Positions 32,396 through 41,264 of a stretch of 64,000 nt of DNA are shown here, piece after piece (the stretch's first letter is position 1; every line of letters begins with the position of its first letter). The position numbers were made by a program, and so were the translations under genes. The notes beneath the pieces are model-generated. The model was not told the origin of the DNA. It was given only the letters and a program-made list of their open reading frames with translations, and ran no database searches. Where the stretch lies: the NCBI GenBank assembly GCA_945897805.1, contig CAMDFX010000002.1:274651-338650 (forward strand), read 5' to 3'. Source of the DNA: Chryseobacterium gleum (GTDB taxonomy: Bacteria > Bacteroidota > Bacteroidia > Flavobacteriales_D > Crocinitomicaceae).

Positions 32396-34039
32396 TTATT
32401 TTTTTAAAATAGTGTTATATTCTTGCGTATTTTTTAAAACTTCTATCGCTTTCTTCAAATAATCATCGTTTCTAAAGGAGTCTATCGTTCTACCTTTTTG
32501 ATAATAGTACCTTGAAATGATTTCATTTTCAATAATATTTTTGATTTCTTCTTTAAATTTTTCTAAATCGCGCTCTTTGGAAGGCACGACTTTTTGCATC
32601 AATTCGTCATATTGCGCTTTAGCATCTTCAAAATAACCTTCTTCTTCTGCCGTTTCTTTCATTTTTTTCAACATTTCTTCTGAGGCTGTCGAATAATCAA
32701 AAGTATCTTTGATTGCCAATTGTTTGAACGCTTCATAATCAGCATCGCTCAATGCAAATTTTCCTGCTTCAGCAATTGTAAGATGATTGTAAAAATAATC
32801 AGTCGCGTAGTTGAACACTAAATTATTTCCAACCAGCATTGCTGTCAATCGGCTATATTCTTTTTCTTTGATGGTAACTTCTGGTTCAATTCCGCGCGCA
32901 TCAATCACTTCTCTGCCGTTCACTGTTTTGAAAACTTTGATCAAAGAATCTGGAATTGCTTTCGCTTTTTGCCCGCTTTCTTTGTCGTAATATTCCAAAC
33001 GCTGCACACATCTTCCAGATGGCGTATAATATTTGGCGATGGTCAATTTAATTTTTGAACCATATTTTAAATCGTAGGTTCTTTGCACCAAACCTTTTCC
33101 GTAGGAAGTGTTTCCAATAATTACTGCACGGTCTAGATCTTGCAAGCTTCCAGCAACGATTTCACTGGCAGATGCAGAGCCTTCATCCACTAAAACAACC
33201 AAGGGGATATTCAAATCTACAGGCTCATCTAGTGTTTTGTAAACGCGATTTTCTTCTTCCACCCGTCCCTTTGTTGTCACAACAACTTGTCCTTTTTTGA
33301 CAAAAAAATTGACAATTTTTACGGCCTCAATTAATAATCCACCGCCATTTCCTCTTAAGTCGAGCACCAATTCTTTCATCCCTTTGGATTTCAAATCAAG
33401 CACCGCTGCTTTTACATCTGTCGCAGTTGTGGGCTGCATGAAAGTATTTAAGTTGATGTATCCAACAGTTTCTGAAACCATTCCAGTATAAGGAATGTGT
33501 GGAATTTTAATTTCGTCTCTTGTAATCGGAATGGTAACTTCGTCTTTGTTGTTTCTCAACACTTTTACTTGAATGGTAGAACCTTTTGGTCCTTTCAAAG
33601 AGGAAGAAACATCATCGCTTTTTTTGGCTTTCATGTCGCGACCGTCGATGGAAAGAATTTTATCGCCTGCTTTCAAGCCAGATTTTTGTGCCGGATTTCC
33701 TTCGTAAGGCTCAGCGATGTAAGTGTAATCACCAATTTTCCGAATCACAGCGCCAATTCCTCCGTATTGTCCAGTGGTCATCAGCAAATAATCTTCCATA
33801 TTGGATTCGTGGTAATACACCGTGTAAGGATCCAATTCTTTCAACATGGCATCAATCGCAAATTTTGAAAGCGTGCCAGGTTTTGGTTCGTCCACGTAAT
33901 ACATATCCAAATGCTGATAGATTAAATCCATCAACTCCATGCTTTTGATTACTTCAAATCCGCTGGTTTGTGCATGAGATTGAAAGGAGAAAATGGAAAT
34001 TGAAAAAACCAGAATGAGGCGAGAAAACTTATTGATCAT
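32396..34039 (-). CDS. S41 family C-terminal processing protease
   Basis: A 547-residue exported serine protease of the CtpA/Prc family. Signal peptide (MINKFSRLILVFSISIFSFQ), a PDZ domain about 90-170 (YGGIGAVIRKIGD, SGLKAGDKILSIDGRDM), then the S41 core with the catalytic Ser in DEGSASASEIV and the Lys in SYGKGLVQ. A C-terminal extension of helical sequence follows. Family knowledge: such proteases trim periplasmic proteins at their C-termini. It follows rnpA by 11 bases, an arrangement seen repeatedly in Bacteroidota, which suggests one transcript. Confidence 0.92.
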   Translation of the reverse strand: MINKFSRLILVFSISIFSFQSHAQTSGFEVIKSMELMDLIYQHLDMYYVDEPKPGTLSKFAIDAMLKELDPYTVYYHESNMEDYLLMTTGQYGGIGAVIRKIGDYTYIAEPYEGNPAQKSGLKAGDKILSIDGRDMKAKKSDDVSSSLKGPKGSTIQVKVLRNNKDEVTIPITRDEIKIPHIPYTGMVSETVGYINLNTFMQPTTATDVKAAVLDLKSKGMKELVLDLRGNGGGLLIEAVKIVNFFVKKGQVVVTTKGRVEEENRVYKTLDEPVDLNIPLVVLVDEGSASASEIVAGSLQDLDRAVIIGNTSYGKGLVQRTYDLKYGSKIKLTIAKYYTPSGRCVQRLEYYDKESGQKAKAIPDSLIKVFKTVNGREVIDARGIEPEVTIKEKEYSRLTAMLVGNNLVFNYATDYFYNHLTIAEAGKFALSDADYEAFKQLAIKDTFDYSTASEEMLKKMKETAEEEGYFEDAKAQYDELMQKVVPSKERDLEKFKEEIKNIIENEIISRYYYQKGRTIDSFRNDDYLKKAIEVLKNTQEYNTILKK

Positions 34040-34050
34040 ATTTAAAGTAA

Positions 34051-34428
34051 TTATATTTCGTTCGTAAATTTAAGAAGTAAACTTTCCATCTTACGCAAAA
34101 GTAAAGTGTATTCCATTTCTTCTTTGTTGGTGTAGACTAGAAACAACGCCATTTGTTGTTGATTTGTTGTTAACTTCTCTTCCAAAATTAATTTATTCTT
34201 TCTAAAAACCTCCTTCATCAATCTTTTTATGCGATTTCTATCGTGTGCTTTTCGAAAAATTCTTTTGGGCGCTGAGATTACCACCTGAAAAGATTTATCT
34301 GTCGGAAGTTCCATTGGCGCATAATGCAGCACAAATGGAAATTGTTTCACACTTTTCTTTTGCTCAAAAATAGAAGCAATTGCTTTTTGACTGCAAAGTT
34401 TATATGCTTTTCCGAAAGTTTCGTCCAT
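34051..34428 (-). CDS. rnpA: Ribonuclease P protein component
   Basis: A 125-residue basic protein with the family signature DRNRIKRLMKEVFRKNK (the RNR motif) at about residues 61-77. It binds the RNase P RNA for tRNA 5' processing. The ATG at 34428 (MDETFGKAYKLCSQKAI) is chosen because an upstream in-frame ATG at 34503 would add 25 residues not typical of RnpA. rpmH is not adjacent in this window. Confidence 0.93.
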   Translation of the reverse strand: MDETFGKAYKLCSQKAIASIFEQKKSVKQFPFVLHYAPMELPTDKSFQVVISAPKRIFRKAHDRNRIKRLMKEVFRKNKLILEEKLTTNQQQMALFLVYTNKEEMEYTLLLRKMESLLLKFTNEI

Positions 34429-34552
34429 GAAAGCGCTAAGATAAAAAGATTTAAGACGCCAAAAGTCAGTTGAAGGAAAATCAACAACATTTAATAACAT
34501 CAAAAGCGCTAAATGAGAGCAGATTTTAATGTAAGAAAAAAGAAAAGAAAGC

Positions 34553-35002
34553 TTATGCTTGAACCAAATTAGTCGTCACTTTTCGGTGCACGTAATTATT
34601 GCAAATTTGTCTTCTTGCAAAACGGTTTTGAGAATCTGCATTGATAAATTTGGTGAAAATATTTTTCGGAACGTCGAAATATTCGTAACTGTTTCCGTCT
34701 GCATAATCGATGCGCAAAGTCACGCCTTTATATGCAATGTCTGCGATCAAAGAAGAAGAAATCGTTGCTTCATAAGCTTCTTTGTAAGCAGCCCAAGTTT
34801 CTGGACAAACACTGACGATGAAATGATACGCTTCAATGATGTTTTTACTTTTCTCTTCCGCTTCAGTTTTCGCTTCTTCGTTGTCTTGAATTTTATCTGG
34901 ATGGAAATCCTTCATCAATCCTCGGTAAACGGATTTAAGCTCTTTTAAAGTTGCGGCTTTGTTAACACCAAGTAACTTTCTGTAATCGTCAATTTTTTTC
35001 AT
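34553..35002 (-). CDS. DnaJ-domain protein with C-terminal KTSC domain
   Basis: A 149-residue protein. The first 65 residues are a J domain (DYRKLLGVNKAATLKELKSVYRGLMKDFHPDKI) with the HPD tripeptide intact. The C-terminal 60 residues are a KTSC domain (LRIDYADGNSYEYFDVPKNI and the final QICNNYVHR). Family knowledge: KTSC domains occur in RNA/translation-linked and Lys-tRNA synthetase-associated proteins; their role is unclear. The ATG at 35002 (MKKIDDY) is preferred to an upstream one at 35023. TACCTTTG on the minus strand (35086-35093) is an exact -7 box. Confidence 0.88.
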   Translation of the reverse strand: MKKIDDYRKLLGVNKAATLKELKSVYRGLMKDFHPDKIQDNEEAKTEAEEKSKNIIEAYHFIVSVCPETWAAYKEAYEATISSSLIADIAYKGVTLRIDYADGNSYEYFDVPKNIFTKFINADSQNRFARRQICNNYVHRKVTTNLVQA

Positions 35003-35142
35003 AATAAATAAAAGGGTAATCAAGAAATAGACTACAAAACAAAAGTTTATCTATTCCAGCTTGAAATATTCGGTGCAAAGGTAGGGATTTAATGTTTGAG
35101 AATGAAAGGAAATGTCTATTTGATCTTATAAAACTAAGGTTT

Positions 35143-35820
35143 TCATTCAAACTTTACTATAGCATTAGAAATGGACTTAACTTGTTTGCCATTGATTTTT
35201 GCAGGAATCCATTTAGGCATGTTTTCTATTAATCGTTTCGCTTCTTTGTCACATTGAGGACAAGATTCAACGCCTCTCAGGATAACCACATTTGAAATAC
35301 CTCCATCTAAATCAACCACAAATCTCAAATAACACTTCCCCCCAACTTCCATTTCTGAAATCAATTTCATATTCTTTTCAATGTACTGCAGAAATTTTAT
35401 TTTGCCTCCAGGAAATTCTGCATTTTCGTCTACAATCGTGTAGGGTTCATCTTGCTTATTTGCGCTAATATTTGTTCTTAAAAGTGGCTCTTCTTGAAAG
35501 ACATCTCCCTGTTGAATTTTTTCAGGACTATAGTAATTTCCATTTGATCGAATTTCGTCAGTGTTTTCTATCAAAATAGGTGGTGTGATTTCATCAAAAT
35601 TTTGAGAAGGAGGAGGAGGAAATGGAAATTTGTTTTCCTGCTTTTTCGAGTCAATTTTTGGTGCTAATTTTTCTTTCTCATTTTTTGGAACGCTCTCGGT
35701 TGGCGTATTTACATTTTTGTTTATTGAGACTGGAAAATGCTCTGTTGATTTTTTTGATTCTTGTTTGCAAGCTGTCAAAAAAATCAAAATGAGGAACAAA
35801 AAATAAAACGGGCTTTTCAT
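35143..35820 (-). CDS. Lipoprotein with TonB C-terminal domain
   Basis: A 225-residue protein. Signal peptide with lipobox LTAC (Cys18), a Lys/Glu/Pro-rich linker, and a C-terminal TonB-like domain from about residue 140 (NMKLISEMEVGGKCYLRFVVD, then SCPQCDKEAKRLIENMPKW). Unlike true TonB it has no N-terminal membrane anchor helix, so it is probably periplasmic/outer-membrane bound and not an energy transducer. The CPQC pair is unusual in this domain. Confidence 0.85.
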   Translation of the reverse strand: MKSPFYFLFLILIFLTACKQESKKSTEHFPVSINKNVNTPTESVPKNEKEKLAPKIDSKKQENKFPFPPPPSQNFDEITPPILIENTDEIRSNGNYYSPEKIQQGDVFQEEPLLRTNISANKQDEPYTIVDENAEFPGGKIKFLQYIEKNMKLISEMEVGGKCYLRFVVDLDGGISNVVILRGVESCPQCDKEAKRLIENMPKWIPAKINGKQVKSISNAIVKFE

Positions 35821-35856
35821 AAAATTATGAGTTAAAAATTGAAGTAAAAATACACA

Positions 35857-37671
35857 TTATTCCAACTCGGGATTTTCGCTTCCGCGGAAATATTCCCACA
35901 CGATTTTTCCTTTCGCTTGACCAATCACACTCGCCAAACTTTCGAGGTTGGCGAGTGTGATTTTACTCACCGTTTTGAAAGCTTTCATTAACTCTTCATG
36001 TGTCTTCGGACCTACGCCTTCGATGCTCGTTAATTCAGAAACAAATGCACCTTTGCTTCGGCGATTTCTGTGGTGCGTAATTCCAAATCTATGCGCTTCA
36101 TTTCTGAGGTGTTGAATGACCTTCAACGATTCTGATCTTTTATCTAAATAGATTGGAATGCTATCGCCTGGAAAATAGATTTCTTCCAATCGTTTCGCAA
36201 TGCCGATAATTGCAATTTTTCCTCTTAAACCTAAAATCTCTAACGCTTTTAGTGCAGCGCTCAATTGTCCTTTTCCTCCATCTATAATAATAAGTTGTGG
36301 CAAAGGTTGATTTTCATCTAACATCCTTCGATACCTTCTTCCGACCGCTTCTTCCATAGATGCAAAATCGTCGGGACCAACTACCGTTTTCACATTAAAA
36401 TGACGGTAATCTTTTTTGCTCGGTTTGGCATTTCGAAATACCACGCAAGCAGAAACAGGATTCGTACCTTGTATATTGGAATTATCAAAACACTCGATGT
36501 GAACCGGCAGATCTTTCAAACGTAAATCTTTTTGAAGTTGGCTCAAAATTCGATCAGTGTGCTCTTCTGGATTTTTGATCTTTTCGTGTTTCAATTTTTC
36601 CAATCGGTAAAATTTCGCATTGCGAATCGAGAGGTCAACTAAGTGTTTTTTATCGCCTCTTTGTGGAACAAAAAATTGTAACCCCGGAATCTCTAAATCA
36701 ATTTCCTTTTCAAGCAAAATTTCTTTCGATTGACTGTTGAATCTTTCCCTCATTTCGAGCAGTACAAAAGCAATAATTTCCGCGTCTGTTTCGTCTAGTT
36801 TTTTCTTCACTTCAATCGTGAACCCGTGAATGATCGAACCATTGCTAATGACAAAATAATTTACAAAAGCCGACTTATCATCTTCCACCATCGTGATCAC
36901 ATCCACCTTGTCAACTGTGGGCGACACAATCGTTGATTTAGACTGATAGTTTTCCAGTATTTGAATCTTCTCTTTAATACCCTGTGCCTCCTCAAATTTA
37001 TAGTTTTCCGCAAATTCTTGCATAATTTTGCGTAAATGTGTTATAACCGAACCAATATTTCCTTTTAAAATGGATTCGATTTGGTCGATATATTCTTGGT
37101 AGTTTGTCTCCGTTTGATTTCCTACGCAAGGGCCTTGGCAATTTCCTAGGTGATATTCTAGACAAACTTTATACTTTTTTTCAGCCACTTTTTTGGGAGA
37201 TAAATCCAATGAACAAGTTCTTAATTGATAAATTTCTTTCAACAAATTGAGCAAGGTATTCATCACTTTTACATTCGCATATGGCCCCAAATATTTAGAC
37301 CCATCTTTGATTAAATTTCTGGTGGAAAAGAGGCGTGGAAAAGCTTCTTTTTTGATGCAAATCCAAGGGTAAGTTTTGTCGTCTTTGAGTGCAATATTGT
37401 ATTTTGGTTGGTACTTTTTTATCAGATTATTTTCCAAAAGCAAAGCATCTAGTTCTGAATCTACGACCAAATATTGGATGTCTTCAATTTGTCGGACAAG
37501 GATTCTCGTTTTGGCATTTTCGTGATTTTTGGCAAAATATGAAGTGACTCTTTTCTTCAAATTCTTGGCTTTTCCAACATACAAAATGACGCCATTTATA
37601 TCATAATATTGATAAATCCCAGGCTTGTCTGGAAGCAATTGCAACTTCAATTTGATGTCTTCTGTTTTCAT
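35857..37671 (-). CDS. uvrC: Excinuclease ABC subunit C
   Basis: A 604-residue protein, the usual UvrC length. A GIY-YIG nuclease domain at residues about 14-93 (PGIYQYYDINGVILYVGKAKNLKKR), a UVR motif around 200-235, the RNase H-like 5' nuclease domain in the middle (IECFDNSNIQGTNPVSACVV and IIDGGKGQLSAAL), and helix-hairpin-helix motifs at the C-terminus (LTSIEGVGPKTHEELM). It makes the two incisions of nucleotide excision repair with UvrAB. Divergent from the LETM1-like gene. Confidence 0.96.
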   Translation of the reverse strand: MKTEDIKLKLQLLPDKPGIYQYYDINGVILYVGKAKNLKKRVTSYFAKNHENAKTRILVRQIEDIQYLVVDSELDALLLENNLIKKYQPKYNIALKDDKTYPWICIKKEAFPRLFSTRNLIKDGSKYLGPYANVKVMNTLLNLLKEIYQLRTCSLDLSPKKVAEKKYKVCLEYHLGNCQGPCVGNQTETNYQEYIDQIESILKGNIGSVITHLRKIMQEFAENYKFEEAQGIKEKIQILENYQSKSTIVSPTVDKVDVITMVEDDKSAFVNYFVISNGSIIHGFTIEVKKKLDETDAEIIAFVLLEMRERFNSQSKEILLEKEIDLEIPGLQFFVPQRGDKKHLVDLSIRNAKFYRLEKLKHEKIKNPEEHTDRILSQLQKDLRLKDLPVHIECFDNSNIQGTNPVSACVVFRNAKPSKKDYRHFNVKTVVGPDDFASMEEAVGRRYRRMLDENQPLPQLIIIDGGKGQLSAALKALEILGLRGKIAIIGIAKRLEEIYFPGDSIPIYLDKRSESLKVIQHLRNEAHRFGITHHRNRRSKGAFVSELTSIEGVGPKTHEELMKAFKTVSKITLANLESLASVIGQAKGKIVWEYFRGSENPELE

Positions 37672-37875
37672 ATTTCGATGTTAAAGTTACGGAGAAACTT
37701 TGTCTTTTTTGAACTTCAAAAAGCAATTAAAAAAGGATGAATTTTGAAATGGATATTCTCTATAATTATCTTAAAACTTTTTCAAAATTTACATTCAACT
37801 TTGGCTTGAAATCAAATTAAAATCGAGCGCATATTAATTTAGAAAATGAATTTTTTATCCTACGTTTTTATTCCG

Positions 37876-37883
37876 TAATTTTG
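37876..37883 (+). promoter_or_regulatory. -7 element of the LETM1-like gene
   Basis: TAATTTTG, exact TANNTTTG, 18 bases before the ATG at 37902. No TTG at the right spacing upstream. It supports 37902 over the in-frame TTG at 37881. Confidence 0.5.
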
Positions 37884-37901
37884 TGTTTAAGAATCAAAGA
37901 A

Positions 37902-39158
37902 ATGATACTCTCACCAGGTTCAAAAGGTTGGATTTCTAAGTATAAAAATTTACTTCAAAAAGGAGTAATTAATGTGTCTATTGAACAACCCGAAGGTGTC
38001 AAAAAAGACCATTTTCAGCACCTTGTTTTGAACCGTTCAGGCATCGTTTTTGGCTATGCTTCTGAACTTCTTTTTTGCAATTCTTTGACGCATTCCATGT
38101 GGACAAATGAAGAAAGATTGAAGCTGCTTTTGTTTGAATCGCACCTTTTTATTTTTGCAAGTAACGGTGGAGATCCAGTCAAAGATTTCGATAAATTTAC
38201 AGATTCCTTACTCGATTTTTACGGCCATCACAGTACCAAATCTTTATCTAGAATGTTCACTTTTTTCATCAAAGAAAGTAACATCGACAAGCTAGAAAAC
38301 ATCTTAGCGAAGCGCACGGATGTCCGTTTAAATTTGCTAGAAAATGCGATTTGGGTCAATTATTTGAGCAACTCATTTGTGTATTTAGACATCATTTTAT
38401 TCGAAGAATTCTTGTTGACAAACCAAGTCATGATGGAATCAAAATATGAAGAATATGCATTAAATGCGTTGATCGCCTTGACCCTTTCTGCCTATTCGGA
38501 TGGAGAATTAGAAGAGAAAGAAAAGAAGATTTTTAACGTCTTTTTAGCCTCCGCACATTTCGATGATGAACGCAAAGAATATGCCATTTCGAAGTTCAAA
38601 AACGGCGCAAGTTTTTCGGATTTTTCTCCAGAATTGACCAATATTTGGCTCTTTAAAAGGTTCTTGTTAGACATCTCCGCATTGACAATTTTTGCCGCCC
38701 ATGAAGCGTCTGAAGAAGAGAAAGACTTCCTACAATTGTTGTGCGAACATTTGCAAATTCCTGCCATCGAAATGGAAGAAGCCTTGGCTTTGATGGAAAG
38801 TTTTATCTTGAATCATGCAGAGCAACTTGTCTTTTTACAAGACAGTAATATGTATGAAAAGATGTATGGAAGTTTGTCGAAACGATGGATCAAAATCCTG
38901 GGAAGAAACAAAGACAAGCTCGCTGCAGAATTGAAAGAAAGCAAAGAATTGGTGTTTTTGATCAAAAAATCTACCACCCAAGAATTGACCAAAGAAGAGA
39001 AAGAAAAAGTAAAATCGCAATTTTTAGACTTGGCAAAATCGATGCCTGCATTGGCTATTTTTTTACTTCCCGGTGGCGCTTTGTTGTTGCCGATGGTTTT
39101 GAAAGTAATTCCAAGTTTGGTTCCTTCCGCATTTAGAAATAACGAAATTGAATCTTAA
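37902..39158 (+). CDS. LETM1-like protein with TerB-like middle segment
   Basis: A 418-residue protein. A central acidic region around 190-290 (SAYSDGELEEKEKKIFNVFLASA) is TerB-like. The C-terminal 50 residues (KSMPALAIFLLPGGALLLPMVLKVIPSLVPSAFR) form a hydrophobic membrane-associated segment of the LETM1 type. Family knowledge: LETM1-like proteins are membrane-linked, related to the mitochondrial ion-transport/osmoregulation family; bacterial roles are unknown. The start at 37902 (MILSPGSKGW) fits the -7 box. Confidence 0.8.
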   Translation: MILSPGSKGWISKYKNLLQKGVINVSIEQPEGVKKDHFQHLVLNRSGIVFGYASELLFCNSLTHSMWTNEERLKLLLFESHLFIFASNGGDPVKDFDKFTDSLLDFYGHHSTKSLSRMFTFFIKESNIDKLENILAKRTDVRLNLLENAIWVNYLSNSFVYLDIILFEEFLLTNQVMMESKYEEYALNALIALTLSAYSDGELEEKEKKIFNVFLASAHFDDERKEYAISKFKNGASFSDFSPELTNIWLFKRFLLDISALTIFAAHEASEEEKDFLQLLCEHLQIPAIEMEEALALMESFILNHAEQLVFLQDSNMYEKMYGSLSKRWIKILGRNKDKLAAELKESKELVFLIKKSTTQELTKEEKEKVKSQFLDLAKSMPALAIFLLPGGALLLPMVLKVIPSLVPSAFRNNEIES

Positions 39159-39167
39159 TATTCCTAT

Positions 39168-40007
39168 ATGAAGATTCAAATACTTCTTTTTATTTTATTT
39201 TTTGTGGGGAATTTATTGGCGCAAAAATTGGAAAAAATTGCCAAGCTTCCCGATTCAATGAAAGAAATTTCTGGTTTGTGCTTCCTGAATGACACCGTTT
39301 TGGTGGGACATAACGACAGCGGAAACGAACCGATTTTGTATTTTTTGAATCTTCAAGGGCAAAAAATCCACCAAGTAGAAGTGTTGGATGCAAAAAACAA
39401 CGACTGGGAAGATATAACCGCTGACGGCAAAGGACATTTATATATAGGTGATGTTGGCAACAATAACAATGCGCGCAAAAAATTGCGTATTTATAAAGTT
39501 TCGACGTGGAATATTTTGAAAAAGAAAACAGTGAAATGTGAAGAAATTGAATTCAATTACGCGGAGCAAAAAGAAATCCCTTCACCAGAATCAGATTGGC
39601 ATTACGACGCGGAAGCAATTTCCTATTACAAAGATTCGATTTACATTTTTACTAAATGTCGCTCAAATCCCTTTGATGGGCGCAGTTTTCAGTACGCCGT
39701 TTCAACCAAACCGGGAAAGTACACTTTAACCAAACGCTCAGAATTGTATTTAGGCAAAAATGGTTTCTTCAAAGATGCAGTTACTTCAGCTGCTATTTGC
39801 GGTGAATATTGTTACGTTTTGACTTACAATCGCATCATTATCTATAAATTCAAAAACCGCAAATTTGAATATCAGAAGAAAATCTATCTCAAGCCATACA
39901 CCCAAAAAGAAGCCATCACCACACGAGATAACAAAACAATCTACATCGCCGACGAAAAGCAAAAAATGATCGGCGGCGGAAATTTGTACAAGATTAAGTT
40001 GAATTAA
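39168..40007 (+). CDS. Exported beta-propeller-like protein
   Basis: A 279-residue protein with signal peptide MKIQILLFILFFVGNLLAQ. The mature part has repeated blade-like strands (LPDSMKEISGLCFLNDTVLV, DWEDITADGKGHLYIGDVGN, DAEAISYYKDSIYIFTK), suggesting a five- to six-bladed propeller as in SdiA-regulated/esterase-phytase-like proteins. A catalytic role cannot be assigned. Nine bases separate it from the LETM1-like gene, so the two may be co-transcribed. Confidence 0.75.
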   Translation: MKIQILLFILFFVGNLLAQKLEKIAKLPDSMKEISGLCFLNDTVLVGHNDSGNEPILYFLNLQGQKIHQVEVLDAKNNDWEDITADGKGHLYIGDVGNNNNARKKLRIYKVSTWNILKKKTVKCEEIEFNYAEQKEIPSPESDWHYDAEAISYYKDSIYIFTKCRSNPFDGRSFQYAVSTKPGKYTLTKRSELYLGKNGFFKDAVTSAAICGEYCYVLTYNRIIIYKFKNRKFEYQKKIYLKPYTQKEAITTRDNKTIYIADEKQKMIGGGNLYKIKLN

Positions 40008-40101
40008 AAAACGCAATAAAAATCCAGACGGCCCTTATGCAGAGCACGCTAGAAAATAAGTTGAATGGAACGTAATCAAAGCCTTGTTTGAGTTCAGCCT
40101 T

Positions 40102-40124
40102 CTGATTTTCAGTTTGAAAATCAG
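40102..40124 (+). repeat. Perfect 10-bp hairpin
   Basis: CTGATTTTCA and TGAAAATCAG separated by GTT. Confidence 0.8.
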
Positions 40125-40267
40125 TAAAAGGCGTGGCGAGTTTGGCTGCAGATAGTGAAATGAAACGTAATTTTCAAGTGCTCAAATGCTGGCCTAGACT
40201 TTCCTCACAATTCTCGCACTAACGTTTGAAATTGTTCGTCTTCAAAAGCTTTCGCTTTTTCTTAACT

Positions 40268-40334
40268 CCACCTTTTTTTGGCAACTTAGTGAAACGGTCT
40301 CACTGACCTAAGGGAAGTAATAAAAAAAAGGTGG
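40268..40334 (+). repeat. Inverted repeat of 12 bp with 43-base loop
   Basis: Arms 40268-40279 and 40323-40334 are perfect complements; the loop contains a second, smaller pairing. Confidence 0.7.
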
Positions 40335-40424
40335 AAACCCCCAAACACGTAAGTAAAATTTAAACTTTACTTTTGTTGCCAGTCGGTCAGAAATATTGAC
40401 TTAACACTTTCTGTATTTTTTAAA

Positions 40425-41096
40425 ATGAATCAAAAACAAATAAACATTTCGCAATTCGAAGCCGTCATTTTCGACATGGACGGCGTTCTAATAGATTCCG
40501 AACCTGTTTGGAAAATCGCGATGGAAGAAGTTTTTTCAGCAGTCGGTTGCAATTTGACCCGGAAAGATTTTGAACTTACTGTTGGATTGCGCTTAGACGA
40601 AGTGATTTCATTTTGGTACAAAGTTGCCCCCTGGCAAGGCGCAGGACCAGACGAAGTACTCGCAATGATTGTCAACTGCATGGTTGAATTATTGGGCCGC
40701 GACGGAAAACCTTTGCCTGGCGTCATCGAATCTTTGCAATATTTCAAATCGAAAGGCTTGAAAATTGGCTTAGCAACATCTTCCTACCAAGTCTTGATTG
40801 AATGCGTGCTCAAAACCTTGAAAATCAAAGAATATTTCAACATCACCCATTCCGCAGAACACGAAACACATGGAAAACCACATCCAGCAGTTTACCTCAA
40901 AACAGCACAAATGTTGGCGGTAAATCCATTAAAGTGCTTGGTGATTGAAGACAGTATAAACGGTGTCATCGCAGGAAAAGCTGCTCGAATGACAGTTGTT
41001 TGTGTTCCAGAGAAGACGCATTCGCCTAATCCAAAATTGGTAGTTGCGGATTATATGTTTGAAGATTTATTTGGGATGTTGGAGGAGATGGAGTGA
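40425..41096 (+). CDS. hxpB: HAD phosphatase, hexitol phosphatase HxpB-like
   Basis: A 223-residue HAD-family sugar phosphatase. Motif I FDMDGVLIDSEP gives nucleophile Asp17 and acid/base Asp19; motif II GLATSSYQ; a lysine before motif IV and VIEDSINGVIAGKAA as motif IV. The cap segment (GLRLDEVISFWYKVAPWQG) and overall length resemble E. coli HxpB/YniC (2-deoxyglucose-6-phosphate or hexitol phosphatase). Exact substrate is inference. It is isolated between intergenic repeats. Confidence 0.85.
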   Translation: MNQKQINISQFEAVIFDMDGVLIDSEPVWKIAMEEVFSAVGCNLTRKDFELTVGLRLDEVISFWYKVAPWQGAGPDEVLAMIVNCMVELLGRDGKPLPGVIESLQYFKSKGLKIGLATSSYQVLIECVLKTLKIKEYFNITHSAEHETHGKPHPAVYLKTAQMLAVNPLKCLVIEDSINGVIAGKAARMTVVCVPEKTHSPNPKLVVADYMFEDLFGMLEEME

Positions 41097-41115
41097 AATT
41101 ATTTGCTCTAATTTC

Positions 41116-41261
41116 TCCTCCCCCTCGGTCCCCCTCCAAAGGGGGAAGGATGCCAAATCATCAAAAATCGAAAAAACGAAAATGTTCTATCCAAGTTTCA
41201 AAACTCTTTATGTTGACGAAAATTTGAGTTTCCCCCTTTGGAGGGGGATTAAGGGGGAGGA
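41116..41261 (+). repeat. Inverted-repeat element A (MITE-like) flanking DUF559 gene
   Basis: A 146-base element with 31-base terminal inverted repeats, 41116-41146 and 41231-41261, that differ at 3 positions (the CGG/TAA centre). Each arm itself contains CCCCCTCC and its complement. The interior (41147-41230) aligns with the interior of copy B at 41698-41881. Confidence 0.85.
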
Positions 41262-41264
41262 AAC

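Larger units (their letters stand above)
40008..40424. other. 417-base intergenic region with hairpins
   Basis: No gene. It holds a perfect 10-bp inverted repeat (40102-40111 with 40115-40124), a 12-bp inverted repeat separated by 43 bases (CCACCTTTTTTT at 40268-40279, complement at 40323-40334), inside which AGTGA/TCACT can pair, and a short sequence at 40240-40261 shared, with one change, with the insert at 41730-41752. The repeats look like short mobile palindromes rather than regulatory sites. Confidence 0.55.

Noticed and set aside
33497..33948. Plus-strand frames within the S41 protease gene.
   Set aside because: Antisense shadows of a gene with complete PDZ and catalytic motifs.
34559..34948. 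Plus-strand frame of 129 codons across the DnaJ-KTSC gene.
   Set aside because: It is antisense to a well-supported gene with an intact J domain; residue mix is Phe/Cys/Ile-rich and unlike a natural protein.
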